Shown: in pieces, positions 50,873 to 60,371 of the stretch
Layout of the letters: each line of letters opens with the position of its first letter
Position numbering within the stretch: position 1 is the stretch's first letter
Assembly: GCA_029212615.1 (NCBI GenBank)
Contig: JARGPJ010000005.1
Coordinates: 1-64,000, forward strand
Direction: 5' to 3'
DNA from: Verrucomicrobiales bacterium
GTDB taxonomy: Bacteria; Verrucomicrobiota; Verrucomicrobiia; Verrucomicrobiales; DEV007
DNA length: 64,000 nt
Position numbers and translations under genes: made by a program
The notes under the pieces: generated by a model
Database searches by the model: none
Told to the model about the DNA's origin: nothing
The model's input: the letters and a program-made list of their open reading frames with translations, nothing else

Positions 50873-53800
50873 AGGCACCTGCACCGGGTGCATCAAATAG
50901 GCGATAAGATCCCGCAGCTGGTCCTCACCAAGAGCGAGTAGGAGTCCTTCCGGCATCATCGAAACCGGGGAGACCTCCCTCGACACAATCGTTGATTTCT
51001 CGAGCGTTATTTCATCAGTCGCCTGGCGGACCGTTACCGTTTTTCCGGTCTCTCCGGAAACGATCCCGGTGAGAACCCGCCCATCCTTTAAGACCATCGT
51101 TGAGATCTGATACTCCGAACTGACAACCGAATCGGGATCAAATATATTTTCTAACAAATAACTAATATCCGAACGGCCCGAACCGGTCAAGTCAGGCCCG
51201 ATCTCCCCGCCTTCGCCATACATGAGATGGCATGCACCGCAAATACCGCTGAAAAGTTGTCGCCCGAGATGAAGATCCCCCTCATTCAAAACCTCCGGAG
51301 TCAATTTTTCGGTCCACTCCTTAATCAATTTCTCCTTGCCCTCATCTGATTTTCTAACACTACCCCAAGCCCCCCTGAGAAGCGTCGATAGTGATTCACT
51401 ATTGAAGGCTTCAATCCGGCGGGCTTGAAAGGCGGAAAGATCCCCCTTCGGAATTGCTTCTGACTGAATCTCCCGGAGAAGAGCTTCCGCCCAGGCGGGT
51501 CGGGAAACAAGAACGCTGATCACCTCCTCACGATCATCAGGTTGAAAACGCCGATACTGCTTAGCGAGCGATCGGCCCAGCGCAGGATCGTCAAAGAGGG
51601 CAAGACCTTTCACAGCGATCGCATTCAACGACCTGTCGCTCAAAAGAGATGAACAGATCTGACGCAGGCCCTCCGGTCGTGCCTCGATCAGCGTATTCAG
51701 GGCAGCGCTTCTCATTCCATGATCTGCCTCTCGATCAAGAACCAGCGCTTTAATCTCTTCCAGCGCCCGCCCATCGCCAAAAAGCACATTCAATTCGCGG
51801 ACTAGTTGCCCGTTCTCGACTGCAACAGGATTTTCCGTAAAAGCATCCCACCCCTTCGGCTCAGGGGCCTTTGCCCAACCTTGAAGCCCGTTGCTCATTC
51901 CTTCAAGGACAGCAACCCGCATCTCACCGGGATAAGAAGCAGCGGCGCTTAAGAGCTTTTCGATCTCCTCCGGGTTCTCAAGAATCCCCCCAACCAGACT
52001 TCGTGAAATCCATCTAACCAATGGTGTCCAGTTTGTTGCCCCTGCGATGGCAATCAAGGAATCAGGGTCTATCTCAACAAGCGGACTGATGCCATACCAA
52101 ACCATGTAAGGTAGATTGTGGTCATCAGCATCCTCCCTCCGCGCAGCAAGAGCTAATGCCACATCTCCCCGCTGCTCTAAAGGAAGCCGTTGAAGCCCTG
52201 AGGCAAGCGCAAGCCGCACCAATCCGGATTCATCATCCCGGGCCATTCGAACAAATTCATCAATCACCTGCCCGGACTGAGGTTCCGGTGTCTTCCCGGC
52301 GAGTGGACCAACAATCGTGTCGATAGGCTGGGAATCAAGAATGAGCCGAATCGCCCAGGTTCTTACCGACTCCTCGGGATCACTCAGGAAATTCGTCCAG
52401 AACACGGGATCCTCCTGATTCCGGTGGAGGGCCCACATGGCTCTCAATCGTGGAACAGCCGCCCCCTCCGTCTCCAACGCCGCCACTAAGGCGTCGCGTT
52501 CCAGGACAGTCAGATCTCTCCGCATCGCCTGCGCATACCAGGGTTTTTCGTTGAACAGCCACTCGTGGGGATCCTGAGGAAATAGCGGTTTGGCAGGCAT
52601 TCCGAAACTGATTCGATAAATTCGGCCGCTTGTCCGGTGCACCCCGGTGTGCTCATGACATTCACCGATGTCACTCCAATCAATCAAAAAAACCGACCCA
52701 TCCGGCCCCGGCCTGATATCGAGCCCCCGAAACCATTCGTCACCTGAATGAAAAATATCAGGCTCATGCCGGCCGACAAATCCGCTACCGACCCGATCCA
52801 ACCGTTCCACGTTCGTTCTCCGACCGTGCATATTGATTGTAAAAAGGCGATCATGAAATCGTTCAGGCCACGCCGTCCCCTGGTAAATCATCATTCCAAC
52901 ATGAGCGTGCCCCCCTCCGAACCCGTCCGCCGCACCATCACGTGAGTCACTCCACTTTCCCCTTCGATCATAGTGATAATGATCAGCATGAGTATCGATC
53001 CTCTCAAACACATAGGGATTCGGGTCAGCTCCGAAACTCTCCGGAAAATGCGCTCCCGGAATACCGTGCCAAAGATGCCCGTTCACCGTATTGATGAAAA
53101 AGAGCTCCCCTTTTGCGTCCCAATCATGCCCCCAGGGATTCGTTGTCCCGTGAGTTATCCCTTCAAAAACCTTTCTCTCCGGGTGAAATCTCCACATCCC
53201 TCCTTTGATCGGAATACGCTCTTTATCAGGCGTACCGGGAACACCAATCCTTCCTGGACTGGAGTGCCCACACCTTCCGTAAAGCCATCCGTCAGGCCCC
53301 CAGCGAAGTCCATTGGCAAAATTGTGATAGCTGTTCAAAGAGAGATCAAAACCATCGAGAACAACCTCCGGTTCACGATCGGGAATATCATCACCATTTT
53401 CATCAGGAATAAAGAGCAGTTGAGGCGGGCATAGCGCCCATACTCCGCCACGACCGGTTTCAAGACTTGTTAAGACCTGAAGATCCTCTGAGAACACCGT
53501 GCGAACATCAGCCTTTCCATCCCAGTCTGTGTCCTCAAGCACGATGATGCGATCCCTCAACGAATACTCAAAGCGAACCGCCTTTTCAGCATACGTATAA
53601 TTCTCAGCAATCCAGAGACGCCCGCGTCGATCCCACGCCATCGCGACGGGATTCTGCACTTCAGGCTCCGAGGCGAAGAGAGTCGCCATGAATCCTTCCG
53701 GGAGTTTGATGAGCCCCGCTGCCGTCTCCGCAGGAGTCAATTCAGTTACCTTGTCCTGCTCACTGTTGAAAATTTCCGGAAACTGCTCAGCCTCAGCAAA

Positions 53801-53875
53801 GGCAACTAGCCCTAACGATACTAAAATACCTGCCCAACCGATACCGGTCACAAGCAATCTATCATGATAAGACAT
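50858..53875 (-). CDS. PVC-type membrane-bound dehydrogenase with HEAT-like repeats and C-terminal cytochrome c domain
   Basis: The 1005-residue protein has an N-terminal signal or membrane anchor (residues about 8-28). A beta-propeller resembling sugar dehydrogenases follows (LPEGFMATLFASEPEVQNPVAMAWDRRGRLWIAENYTY, FANGLRWGPDGWLYGRCGHSSPGRIG, GFGGGHAHVGMMIYQG). A helical repeat region occupies about 430-840. The C-terminal heme domain starts with GRQLFSGICGACHLMYGEGGEIGPDLTG (CxxCH) and ends in DQLRDLIAYLM. This is the TIGR02604/TIGR02603 arrangement common in Planctomycetes and Verrucomicrobia; it probably oxidises a sugar or alcohol and passes electrons to a quinone or cytochrome. The acceptor and substrate are unknown. 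It is 63 bases after the DUF1552 gene on the same strand. Confidence 0.85.
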   Translation of the reverse strand: MSYHDRLLVTGIGWAGILVSLGLVAFAEAEQFPEIFNSEQDKVTELTPAETAAGLIKLPEGFMATLFASEPEVQNPVAMAWDRRGRLWIAENYTYAEKAVRFEYSLRDRIIVLEDTDWDGKADVRTVFSEDLQVLTSLETGRGGVWALCPPQLLFIPDENGDDIPDREPEVVLDGFDLSLNSYHNFANGLRWGPDGWLYGRCGHSSPGRIGVPGTPDKERIPIKGGMWRFHPERKVFEGITHGTTNPWGHDWDAKGELFFINTVNGHLWHGIPGAHFPESFGADPNPYVFERIDTHADHYHYDRRGKWSDSRDGAADGFGGGHAHVGMMIYQGTAWPERFHDRLFTINMHGRRTNVERLDRVGSGFVGRHEPDIFHSGDEWFRGLDIRPGPDGSVFLIDWSDIGECHEHTGVHRTSGRIYRISFGMPAKPLFPQDPHEWLFNEKPWYAQAMRRDLTVLERDALVAALETEGAAVPRLRAMWALHRNQEDPVFWTNFLSDPEESVRTWAIRLILDSQPIDTIVGPLAGKTPEPQSGQVIDEFVRMARDDESGLVRLALASGLQRLPLEQRGDVALALAARREDADDHNLPYMVWYGISPLVEIDPDSLIAIAGATNWTPLVRWISRSLVGGILENPEEIEKLLSAAASYPGEMRVAVLEGMSNGLQGWAKAPEPKGWDAFTENPVAVENGQLVRELNVLFGDGRALEEIKALVLDREADHGMRSAALNTLIEARPEGLRQICSSLLSDRSLNAIAVKGLALFDDPALGRSLAKQYRRFQPDDREEVISVLVSRPAWAEALLREIQSEAIPKGDLSAFQARRIEAFNSESLSTLLRGAWGSVRKSDEGKEKLIKEWTEKLTPEVLNEGDLHLGRQLFSGICGACHLMYGEGGEIGPDLTGSGRSDISYLLENIFDPDSVVSSEYQISTMVLKDGRVLTGIVSGETGKTVTVRQATDEITLEKSTIVSREVSPVSMMPEGLLLALGEDQLRDLIAYLMHPVQVPLPAE

Positions 53876-53938
53876 CCCCCGATAGAGACATCCTGCCCGG
53901 ATTCTGTCAAGATTCCGGCCTGGCGGTATTAAGGAATA

Positions 53939-55219
53939 TCAGACCTTACTTGCCAATCCGTCCATCTCCCCGCTACTTGTCGCAAAGGAGTCAAAGGCAA
54001 GCCCGGCCTGGTGCATCGCACTGAGGTAGAGATTCGGAAGCGGATAGTTATTCTTCTGATCAAAGGCAAGATGCTTTCCATGATCAAACCCACCCCCGGC
54101 AAAAAGCACCGGCATATTCTTATTGTCGTGTGAGGATGCATTCCCCAGATTGGAAGTCAGGAGAACCATCGAATCATCAAGCAAAGTTGATCCGTTCTGA
54201 TCGATTCCTTTCAACTGCCGAAGGAAGTTACCCCACTCATCAATCATGGCCTGCTCCACAATCGCCAATTGATCGAGCTTTTCTTCATCACGCCCGTGGT
54301 GACTCAAGCTATGATAACCTTCCTCAACACCTTCCAGTGCCGACACGGCATTCCCGGTACAATGCAGCGTGGCAAAACGGGTCGAATCAGTTTGCAGAGC
54401 AAGAACTAGAATATCCAGCATCGCTCTCGCAAGGTCGGCCGCGTTATTCCGGTCACCGGGCTGAATCCCTTTCTTCACCACAGGCTTCGGCCGTTGGACC
54501 CACGATGCATTCGCCTCCAGTCGCTGCTCAAGTTCACGAACGCTCGTAAACCACGCGTCAAGTTTCGCTTTATCACCGAAACCGACTTCACGCTCGAGCG
54601 ATTTTGCCTCCGCTCCGACAATATCCATGATCGACTTTCCTCCGCGCACCAGCTCCGCCTGGGCTTTTTTCGCCTCTTTCGAATCATCAACAAAAAGCTT
54701 CGCGAAGAGTTTCTTCGGATTCGTGATCGCAGGAATCATCGAACCGTTTTCGGTATAAGATGGACTGCGCTCATTATCTGTATTTAAGACCAAAGAGGGG
54801 AAGCGTGTTTCGTGACCGAGGTGCTTCGCCAGCAACTGGTCGATGGAAATAGTATTCCGTGTCGTTGCTCCCCGGGCGTTCGGGCAGGCGGAAAAGATAC
54901 TTCCCTCTGCCGTATGACCGCCAGTCACCCCGGGATGGGAAGAACCGGAAACAATCGTAAAATCTTCGCGAATGTCCTGAAGTGATTTCAAGTAAGGCGA
55001 CGGCTTATAGTTGCGGCCTTCCCCTTCCGGAATGAGATACGGGTTGTGAAGCCCGAGAGCAAGACTGATGCCTACAAATCGCTTCGGGGCGACTGGATCG
55101 GAAGCTCCAAAAGCAGGATTCATGGCATCGAGCCACGGCAGACCGAGCGCAATCCCTGCTCCTCGCAGCACGGTTCGACGTGATAGGTGGGCTCCCGTAT
55201 GGATATGGACGCTTTTCAT
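53939..55219 (-). CDS. DUF1552 protein with Tat signal
   Basis: From ATG 55219 the 426 residues begin with a twin-arginine signal (SRRTVLRGAGIALGLPW, Arg14-Arg15), so the protein is exported folded. The DUF1552 body follows: RFVGISLALGLHNPYLIP, FTIVSGSSHPGVTGGHTAEGSIF, TISIDQLLAKHLGHETRFPSLVLNTD, and a C-terminal region with SLSHHGRDEEKLDQLAIVEQ and DSMVLLTSNLGNASSHDNKNMPVLFAGGG. These look like alkaline phosphatase/sulfatase-superfamily relatives. DUF1552 and DUF1592 genes are regular partners in PVC bacteria; this one starts four bases after the DUF1592 stop. Export by Tat suggests an internal cofactor or metal. The function of the pair is unknown. Confidence 0.85.
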   Translation of the reverse strand: MKSVHIHTGAHLSRRTVLRGAGIALGLPWLDAMNPAFGASDPVAPKRFVGISLALGLHNPYLIPEGEGRNYKPSPYLKSLQDIREDFTIVSGSSHPGVTGGHTAEGSIFSACPNARGATTRNTISIDQLLAKHLGHETRFPSLVLNTDNERSPSYTENGSMIPAITNPKKLFAKLFVDDSKEAKKAQAELVRGGKSIMDIVGAEAKSLEREVGFGDKAKLDAWFTSVRELEQRLEANASWVQRPKPVVKKGIQPGDRNNAADLARAMLDILVLALQTDSTRFATLHCTGNAVSALEGVEEGYHSLSHHGRDEEKLDQLAIVEQAMIDEWGNFLRQLKGIDQNGSTLLDDSMVLLTSNLGNASSHDNKNMPVLFAGGGFDHGKHLAFDQKNNYPLPNLYLSAMHQAGLAFDSFATSSGEMDGLASKV

Positions 55220-55223
55220 GGGC

Positions 55224-57596
55224 TTACTTGGTTTGAAAAATGGGGCTGGCAACACAAGCCTGAAGAAGTGTCCTCAGGCCGTAATTATCTTTGGAAGCCG
55301 TATCAACAATATCGTTCAAATATGAGTCATCACTAAACCGCGGATAGGCACCTGTGCCGTAGGCCAAAAGGTGCTTAGCGAAAGTATGGGCAAGCATCTC
55401 AGGGCGTTCTGCATAGATCTGTTTCCAATTCGCCACGCCCTTGAAAGGGACACCGTCCGGCGTCACGCCGCTCGCATCCACCTTCGCTGAATCTTTCTTG
55501 TTACCGTATGCCGTTCTCCAACTCCCGATCGGATCAAAAGATTCAAGAGCAAAACCAGCCGGATCGATCTTGGCATGGCAGGCGGCACACGACTCATCGG
55601 AGCTGTGCTTCGCAAGTTGGTCGCGAATGCTGACTGCCCCGCGGATGTCAGGCTCCACTGCGGGAACATTCGGCGGAGGTGGCGGAGTCTTAAGGCCGAG
55701 AATCCGTTCATTAACCCAAACCCCCCGCAAAATCGGCGAAGTCACCGAGCCATCAGCCGTCACCTTAAGCACTGACGCTTGAGTCACAATACCACTTCGG
55801 GCATTCTCCGGAAGGCTCACTTTCTGCAAACCCGCTCCGGGTTTCACCTTGGCAGCGTTTATTCCGTAATGCGCTTTGAGCCGGCCATTCAACATTCCAA
55901 AATCAGAATCGATAAAATTTCTCACACTTAGATTCCGGTGAATCATCTCCGAGACAAATCCTCTCGTCTCAGCAACCATCGATTCTTTCAAAACCGTATC
56001 AAAAGTAGCAAAGCGACGGGGATCAGGAGTCGTGAAATCGATCTGCTTCAAATTAAGCCATTGATCAGTGAAATGCTCGATGAACCGCTCAGATTTCGGG
56101 TCATCGAGGAGACGGTTGACCTGAGCCTTCAATATTTTCGGATCACTCAAACGTCCTGATTCGGCAAGCTGCACGAGCTCGCGATCGGGAATACTACTCC
56201 AGAGCATGAAACTCAGCCGTGAAGCAAGTGCGTAATCATCAAGCTTACCGACCGGCTCAACAAAGGAAAGGAATCGGGGCGAACAAAGCACCGCCCGATA
56301 TCCAATCTTCAGCGCTTGCGCGAAAGACCGCCCCTTCTTGAGTTGCTGCGTTGCCAGGGAAATGTAGGGGTCGATCACCCCTTCAGTAAGAGGGCGACGG
56401 AAAGCCCGGGATGCAAAATTTTCAATCAATCCGGCCAGCTCTTCAGGGGTCTTCTTCGTCTCAAGCTTTCCTTCTTTGACCAACCCGGGATAGAGACTGT
56501 TCCTGACCTGCCATCGGCTTCCGTTAGGATAGATGCGTTTGATCGTGATCGAATCAAATTCAATGCCGGCGAATCCATCTGCCTTTAAATCACGCCCCTC
56601 AAAAGAAACGTTTCCGCCAGTCGCCCCGGAGGGAGCCGGCTTCTCCGTCGCATCGTCCACTTTAAATTCAAGCATGTGCCCCTCCCTGATGTATCCCCGG
56701 AAAACCTGCGTCGAAGGCTGCGCGGTTGCTTCGACGATCCCAAGAGGGAAAAGGATCGGCTCATTGGAGGCACAGGCACCACTGCGCAAGCTGCCCCACA
56801 CGGTGCCGTCCGCCCCCGGATTGATAGCTTTTAACTTATTAATTGCCACTTCGTACCAACCTGATTCAGGAACCGATGTCTTCGGCATTCTCCCGAAAAA
56901 CTGGAGCCTCAGTCGCCAGGTAACCGTCTTCCCGTCACGGGAATCCGGGCCTCGATAGTTCCCGCGAGTGCGATGCGTCAGCTCTTTGGCCCGAAAAATT
57001 TCCTCAAAAACAGACTCATCTTCATGAGCCCGGCTAAAGGCGTAGTCGAGCGCCAGATTCGCCGCACTCAAATACTTATCGAGATGGAAATGGCTCAACT
57101 GCTGCTGATCGGCTTCCGTTTCAAATCCATGAACCACCTCATCGGCAGGAAGTTCACTCGCCAGCGGAACATCAATCTTCAGCAAATCGTGCACGGCATG
57201 CTCATATTCAACGCGGGTGAGTCGACGCCCATGAACACGTCCATACGCCTTGAGGAACTCGCGGTCTGCCGCAATCAGAGGCGATTCCAGAGTTTTCAAG
57301 AACGACTTCAACTCGCCCGGCCCCGGCGCCTTCTTCTTTTTCGGAGGCATTTCACCGTCTTCCACGCGTTGAAAAATCAGCTCCCACTGACTTAAACTGG
57401 ACGGAGATGCGGGATCGAAATCCAGACTGGTCAAATCGAGATCGGCCTCTGCGGTGAGATCATCGTGACATTCATAGCAATGCTGCGAAAGAAACCCGTC
57501 CATCTTTCTGATGAGGTCTTCATTCGTTGGCGCAGCAAGCAGGTTGAGCAAAAAGCCCAGGGATAAAGCTGCTGAAAGCATTGATTTTTTGATCAT
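55224..57596 (-). CDS. DUF1587/1595/1592/1588/1585 PVC cytochrome-type protein, partner of DUF1552
   Basis: The 790-residue product starts with a signal peptide (MIKKSMLSAALSLGFLLNLLA) and a heme c motif C-Y-E-C-H (about residue 40). DUF1587 (RRLTRVEYEHAVHDLLKIDVPL), a beta-rich insert, DUF1595 (FASRAFRRPLTEGVIDPYISLA), DUF1592 (LASRLSFMLWSSIPDRELVQLAESG) and DUF1588 with C-A-A-C-H (PAGFALESFDPIGSWR) follow, with a DUF1585-like end (LLAYGTGAYPRFSDD). It shares its domain order with the protein at 35327-37696 but differs in many positions. It is followed by DUF1552 and the PVC dehydrogenase; the three may form an extracytoplasmic redox system. ATG 57602, two codons earlier, is equally possible. 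Confidence 0.85.
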   Translation of the reverse strand: MIKKSMLSAALSLGFLLNLLAAPTNEDLIRKMDGFLSQHCYECHDDLTAEADLDLTSLDFDPASPSSLSQWELIFQRVEDGEMPPKKKKAPGPGELKSFLKTLESPLIAADREFLKAYGRVHGRRLTRVEYEHAVHDLLKIDVPLASELPADEVVHGFETEADQQQLSHFHLDKYLSAANLALDYAFSRAHEDESVFEEIFRAKELTHRTRGNYRGPDSRDGKTVTWRLRLQFFGRMPKTSVPESGWYEVAINKLKAINPGADGTVWGSLRSGACASNEPILFPLGIVEATAQPSTQVFRGYIREGHMLEFKVDDATEKPAPSGATGGNVSFEGRDLKADGFAGIEFDSITIKRIYPNGSRWQVRNSLYPGLVKEGKLETKKTPEELAGLIENFASRAFRRPLTEGVIDPYISLATQQLKKGRSFAQALKIGYRAVLCSPRFLSFVEPVGKLDDYALASRLSFMLWSSIPDRELVQLAESGRLSDPKILKAQVNRLLDDPKSERFIEHFTDQWLNLKQIDFTTPDPRRFATFDTVLKESMVAETRGFVSEMIHRNLSVRNFIDSDFGMLNGRLKAHYGINAAKVKPGAGLQKVSLPENARSGIVTQASVLKVTADGSVTSPILRGVWVNERILGLKTPPPPPNVPAVEPDIRGAVSIRDQLAKHSSDESCAACHAKIDPAGFALESFDPIGSWRTAYGNKKDSAKVDASGVTPDGVPFKGVANWKQIYAERPEMLAHTFAKHLLAYGTGAYPRFSDDSYLNDIVDTASKDNYGLRTLLQACVASPIFQTK

Positions 57597-57602
57597 TTCC
57601 AA

Positions 57603-57956
57603 TTCTCAATATCCGTGATCCCTGTGCGCATTCAAGTGAGATACATTGCGCATAGACGGAAGAATTACACGCATCTATTCCCGTTGCGCGGGCAATGCCG
57701 TGCCGGAAACACGAGATTATTCCACTTGCAAAGCCCCCTTTCTCGACGACGATCCGGTCTCTATCTCCGGGTTCAACGGCATTTCGCACCCCGGTCAGCC
57801 CTCTCGGTTTCTTCGGTGAGAATTGTTCCGGGCTTATTTTATTTCATCGAGTCCTACCGCTGACCAGCGGCCACACACCCCTCCGGGGGGACTCTATCCA
57901 CGACGACGCTAATCGGGCTTCGTCACGTTCATTTCTATCCGGCTACTTATCTTACT
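57603..57956. other. Divergent intergenic region, 354 bases
   Basis: It lies between the minus-strand DUF1592 gene and the helicase gene. The open frames here (57615-57863, 57695-57976) are Arg/Ser/Pro-rich without a domain and look accidental. I see a CCCCTCCGGGG mini-dyad near 57876-57889 and no convincing promoter boxes. A long untranslated leader for the helicase gene, as is common for cold-induced RhlE-type genes, is possible but not shown by the sequence. Confidence 0.4.
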
Positions 57957-59279
57957 ATGTCTATCACTTTCTCTGAACTCGCCCTAGGCGAACCATTGCA
58001 ACGCGCTCTTCGGGATCGCGACTACTCCACCCCTTCCCCCATTCAGGAACAGACCATTCCTCATGTCCTCGAAGGACACGACGTGATGGGTTGTGCTCAG
58101 ACCGGAACCGGAAAAACAGCAGCCTTTGCCCTCCCTGTTCTCGAGCACCTGACCAAACATCAAAAATCCAGGAAACCGAAATCGCCCCGCGTTCTTGTAA
58201 TCGCCCCCACACGTGAACTGGCGATTCAGATTCACGACAGCTTCGGTGCCTACGGTACGCACCTCCGTCATCAATCCACGGTGATTTTCGGAGGTGTCGG
58301 ACAGAACCCGCAGGTTCAGGCAATACGCCGGGGACCTGAAGTACTCGTCGCCACCCCGGGAAGGCTTCTCGATCTCATCGGGCAGGGCCATATCAGTCTG
58401 CGGGAGCTTGAGATTTTCGTGATCGATGAAGCTGACCGTATGCTCGATATGGGATTCATTCACGATGTGAAAAAGATCATTGCTGAACTGCCGAAAAATC
58501 GACAGTCACTCTTCTTTTCCGCGACAATGCCACCTTCCATTATCGAACTCGCCGGAACGATTTTAAAGAATCCGAAGCACGTCGAAGTCACGCCTCCGGC
58601 GACCACCGTCGAGAAGATCAACCAAAGCCTTTGCCATGTCGCAGGAAGCGACAAGCGCGATCTCCTCACTCACTGCCTTGAGGAGAACACCGAAGGACTC
58701 GCTCTTGTTTTTACCGGCATGAAACACGTTGCCAATCGCATTGCGGAACATCTTAATAAGATAGGAATCCCCGCTGCCGCGATCCATGGAAACAAATCTC
58801 AAAGTGCAAGAGTCAGGGCTCTTGATGATTTTCGCAGCGGCAGAATCCGTGTTCTTGTTGCGACTGACATTGCCGCCCGCGGCATCGATGTCAAAGGAGT
58901 CGATCTCGTCGTCAATTTTGATCTTCCCAATGAGCCTGATTCTTACGTTCACCGCATCGGCCGCACCGCCCGTGCCGGTGCAGAGGGAAAGGCAATTTCC
59001 TTCTGCGATGAACAGAGCAACGGACTCCTCAGCCAAATCGAGAAGAACATCCGAATTAAGATTCCGGTAAACCGGGACCAACCTTTCCACCGCGAACCCC
59101 GTCATGAGGAACGCAACGCAACCCCTCCCAGAGGCGGACAGGGCGGCGGACGGGGCCGTGGCGGAAATCAACGCGGTCGCTCCGGAGGAGGTCAGGGCGG
59201 AGGAAATCGTCGTCGGAACGGCGGGGGTGGCGGAAACCGCCGCTCCTCCGGATCACGAAGTCACTCTTCGGCATCCTGA
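57957..59279 (+). CDS. rhlE: DEAD-box ATP-dependent RNA helicase, RhlE-like
   Basis: The 440-residue protein has all DEAD-box motifs in order: the Q motif (YSTPSPIQEQTIP), Walker A AQTGTGKTAA, APTRELAIQIH, TPGRLLDLI, DEAD within VIDEADRMLDMGF, SAT in FFSATMPPSI, LVATDIAARGIDV and HRIGRTARAG. After residue about 370 comes a Gly/Arg-rich RNA-binding tail (repeated GGG, RGG and GGNRR). It unwinds RNA duplexes in ribosome assembly or RNA turnover. The tail and core length match RhlE. It begins after a 354-base intergenic stretch and stands alone. Confidence 0.9.
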   Translation: MSITFSELALGEPLQRALRDRDYSTPSPIQEQTIPHVLEGHDVMGCAQTGTGKTAAFALPVLEHLTKHQKSRKPKSPRVLVIAPTRELAIQIHDSFGAYGTHLRHQSTVIFGGVGQNPQVQAIRRGPEVLVATPGRLLDLIGQGHISLRELEIFVIDEADRMLDMGFIHDVKKIIAELPKNRQSLFFSATMPPSIIELAGTILKNPKHVEVTPPATTVEKINQSLCHVAGSDKRDLLTHCLEENTEGLALVFTGMKHVANRIAEHLNKIGIPAAAIHGNKSQSARVRALDDFRSGRIRVLVATDIAARGIDVKGVDLVVNFDLPNEPDSYVHRIGRTARAGAEGKAISFCDEQSNGLLSQIEKNIRIKIPVNRDQPFHREPRHEERNATPPRGGQGGGRGRGGNQRGRSGGGQGGGNRRRNGGGGGNRRSSGSRSHSSAS

Positions 59280-59284
59280 ATCGC

Positions 59285-59863
59285 TCATTCTTCGACCACC
59301 CGAATCTCTACCCGGCGATTCGCGATGGTCTCGGAAAGGTCATCACTTTCCACCAGCGGCCGGGCCGCACCGTAACCGACCGTCTCAATTCGATCGGGAG
59401 AGATCCCCATTTCGGAGAGATAATTCATCGCCGCGGTGGCACGGGCTTCAGAAAGTGCCTGTGAACGATCATCCTGATACCAGGCATGCCCCTCGATCGA
59501 GATTCTCGCTTTGGGATTAAAAGCGAGGAACTCAGCAACCTTATTGAGTTCCTCAAGCGCGCCCCGGGTCAGATCGGCGGAACCTCCGTCAAAATTCATC
59601 TCACCCAGCTCCAACTGCTCATTCAGTGTATACGGAAGCGAGACGCCTACCACACTTCCGAACACCCTTTCGAGTTGCTGAGGCGTGAGAAGCTTCAGTG
59701 TCGTGGCGAGCTTATAGCTGTAGTTCAAATAATCCTCCCGCGGATTACCTGAATCAATCGCGATATAGGTAGCAATCGATTCACCATTAATCTGCGCCAT
59801 TACTTCTTCCACGAAGAAAATGGAGATCAAAGCAAAGGCAACAGCACTGGCAGGCAAGTTCAT
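59285..59863 (-). CDS. OmpA-family C-terminal domain protein
   Basis: The 192-residue protein has an N-terminal signal (MNLPASAVAFALISIFFVEEVMA), a linker region to about residue 85, and an OmpA/MotB-type peptidoglycan-binding domain: EMNFDGGSADLTRGALEELNKVAEFL, then ISIEGHAWYQDDRSQALSEARATAAMNYLSEMGI and the closing VGYGAARPLVESDDLSETIANRRVEIRV with the conserved Asn-Arg-Arg-Val-Glu. It should sit in the periplasm and bind peptidoglycan without being an outer membrane barrel. It converges on the helicase gene with five bases between them. Confidence 0.8.
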   Translation of the reverse strand: MNLPASAVAFALISIFFVEEVMAQINGESIATYIAIDSGNPREDYLNYSYKLATTLKLLTPQQLERVFGSVVGVSLPYTLNEQLELGEMNFDGGSADLTRGALEELNKVAEFLAFNPKARISIEGHAWYQDDRSQALSEARATAAMNYLSEMGISPDRIETVGYGAARPLVESDDLSETIANRRVEIRVVEE

Positions 59864-59948
59864 TGGAGTAAGCTATGTTTGTATACATCATAAACACTTA
59901 AAATGAAATTCTTGCCAACTTACGGGGAAGACGTAATTCCACCATTCA

Positions 59949-60371
59949 ATGAATAACCTCGAGATCATTCACCGCAATCTACTCGAGAGAGTTGAAACGA
60001 GTGAGGAGTTCCCCTTTGGCCCCCGCGCAGCCGTCTATAAAGTAGCAGGGAAAATGTTTGCGCTGCTCTCTCCAGATGAATTTCCTCCTCAGATGAATCT
60101 AAAGTGTGACCCGGAGAGAGCAATCGATCTGCGCGCGGAACACGAGGCGGTTGCCCCGGGCTACCACATGAATAAAAAGCACTGGAACACCATTCTTCTT
60201 GATGGCTCACTTCCGGATTCACTGATCATGAAACTCATTGATCATTCGTTCTCCCTCGTCGTCGCCGGACATAACCGGGCGACGAGAGAACGAATTCAAG
60301 AGGCAGGTAATTCCCGGCCGGATCGTGGCGGGGAAACGGATTCCCCCTCTACTCGAAAAGAGGTCGACTGA
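59949..60371 (+). CDS. MmcQ/YjbR family protein
   Basis: The 140-residue protein shows the YjbR double-wing pattern: EEFPFGPRAAVYKVAGKMFALLSPDEFPPQMNLKCDPERAIDLRAEHEAVAPGYHMNKKHWNTILLDGSLPDSLIMKLIDHSFSLVV in segments, ending with a polar tail of about 30 residues not typical of the family. YjbR members have a CyaY-like or DNA-binding-like fold; their function is unknown. It is divergent from the OmpA-domain gene by 85 bases. Its 3' end overlaps the convergent sulfatase-GH2 gene by 23 bases, and the polar tail is largely encoded near that overlap. Confidence 0.8.
   Translation: MNNLEIIHRNLLERVETSEEFPFGPRAAVYKVAGKMFALLSPDEFPPQMNLKCDPERAIDLRAEHEAVAPGYHMNKKHWNTILLDGSLPDSLIMKLIDHSFSLVVAGHNRATRERIQEAGNSRPDRGGETDSPSTRKEVD

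Noticed and set aside
57695..57976. 93-codon frame ahead of the helicase gene
   Set aside because: It overlaps the helicase start out of frame, and its composition is unlike that of a protein family.
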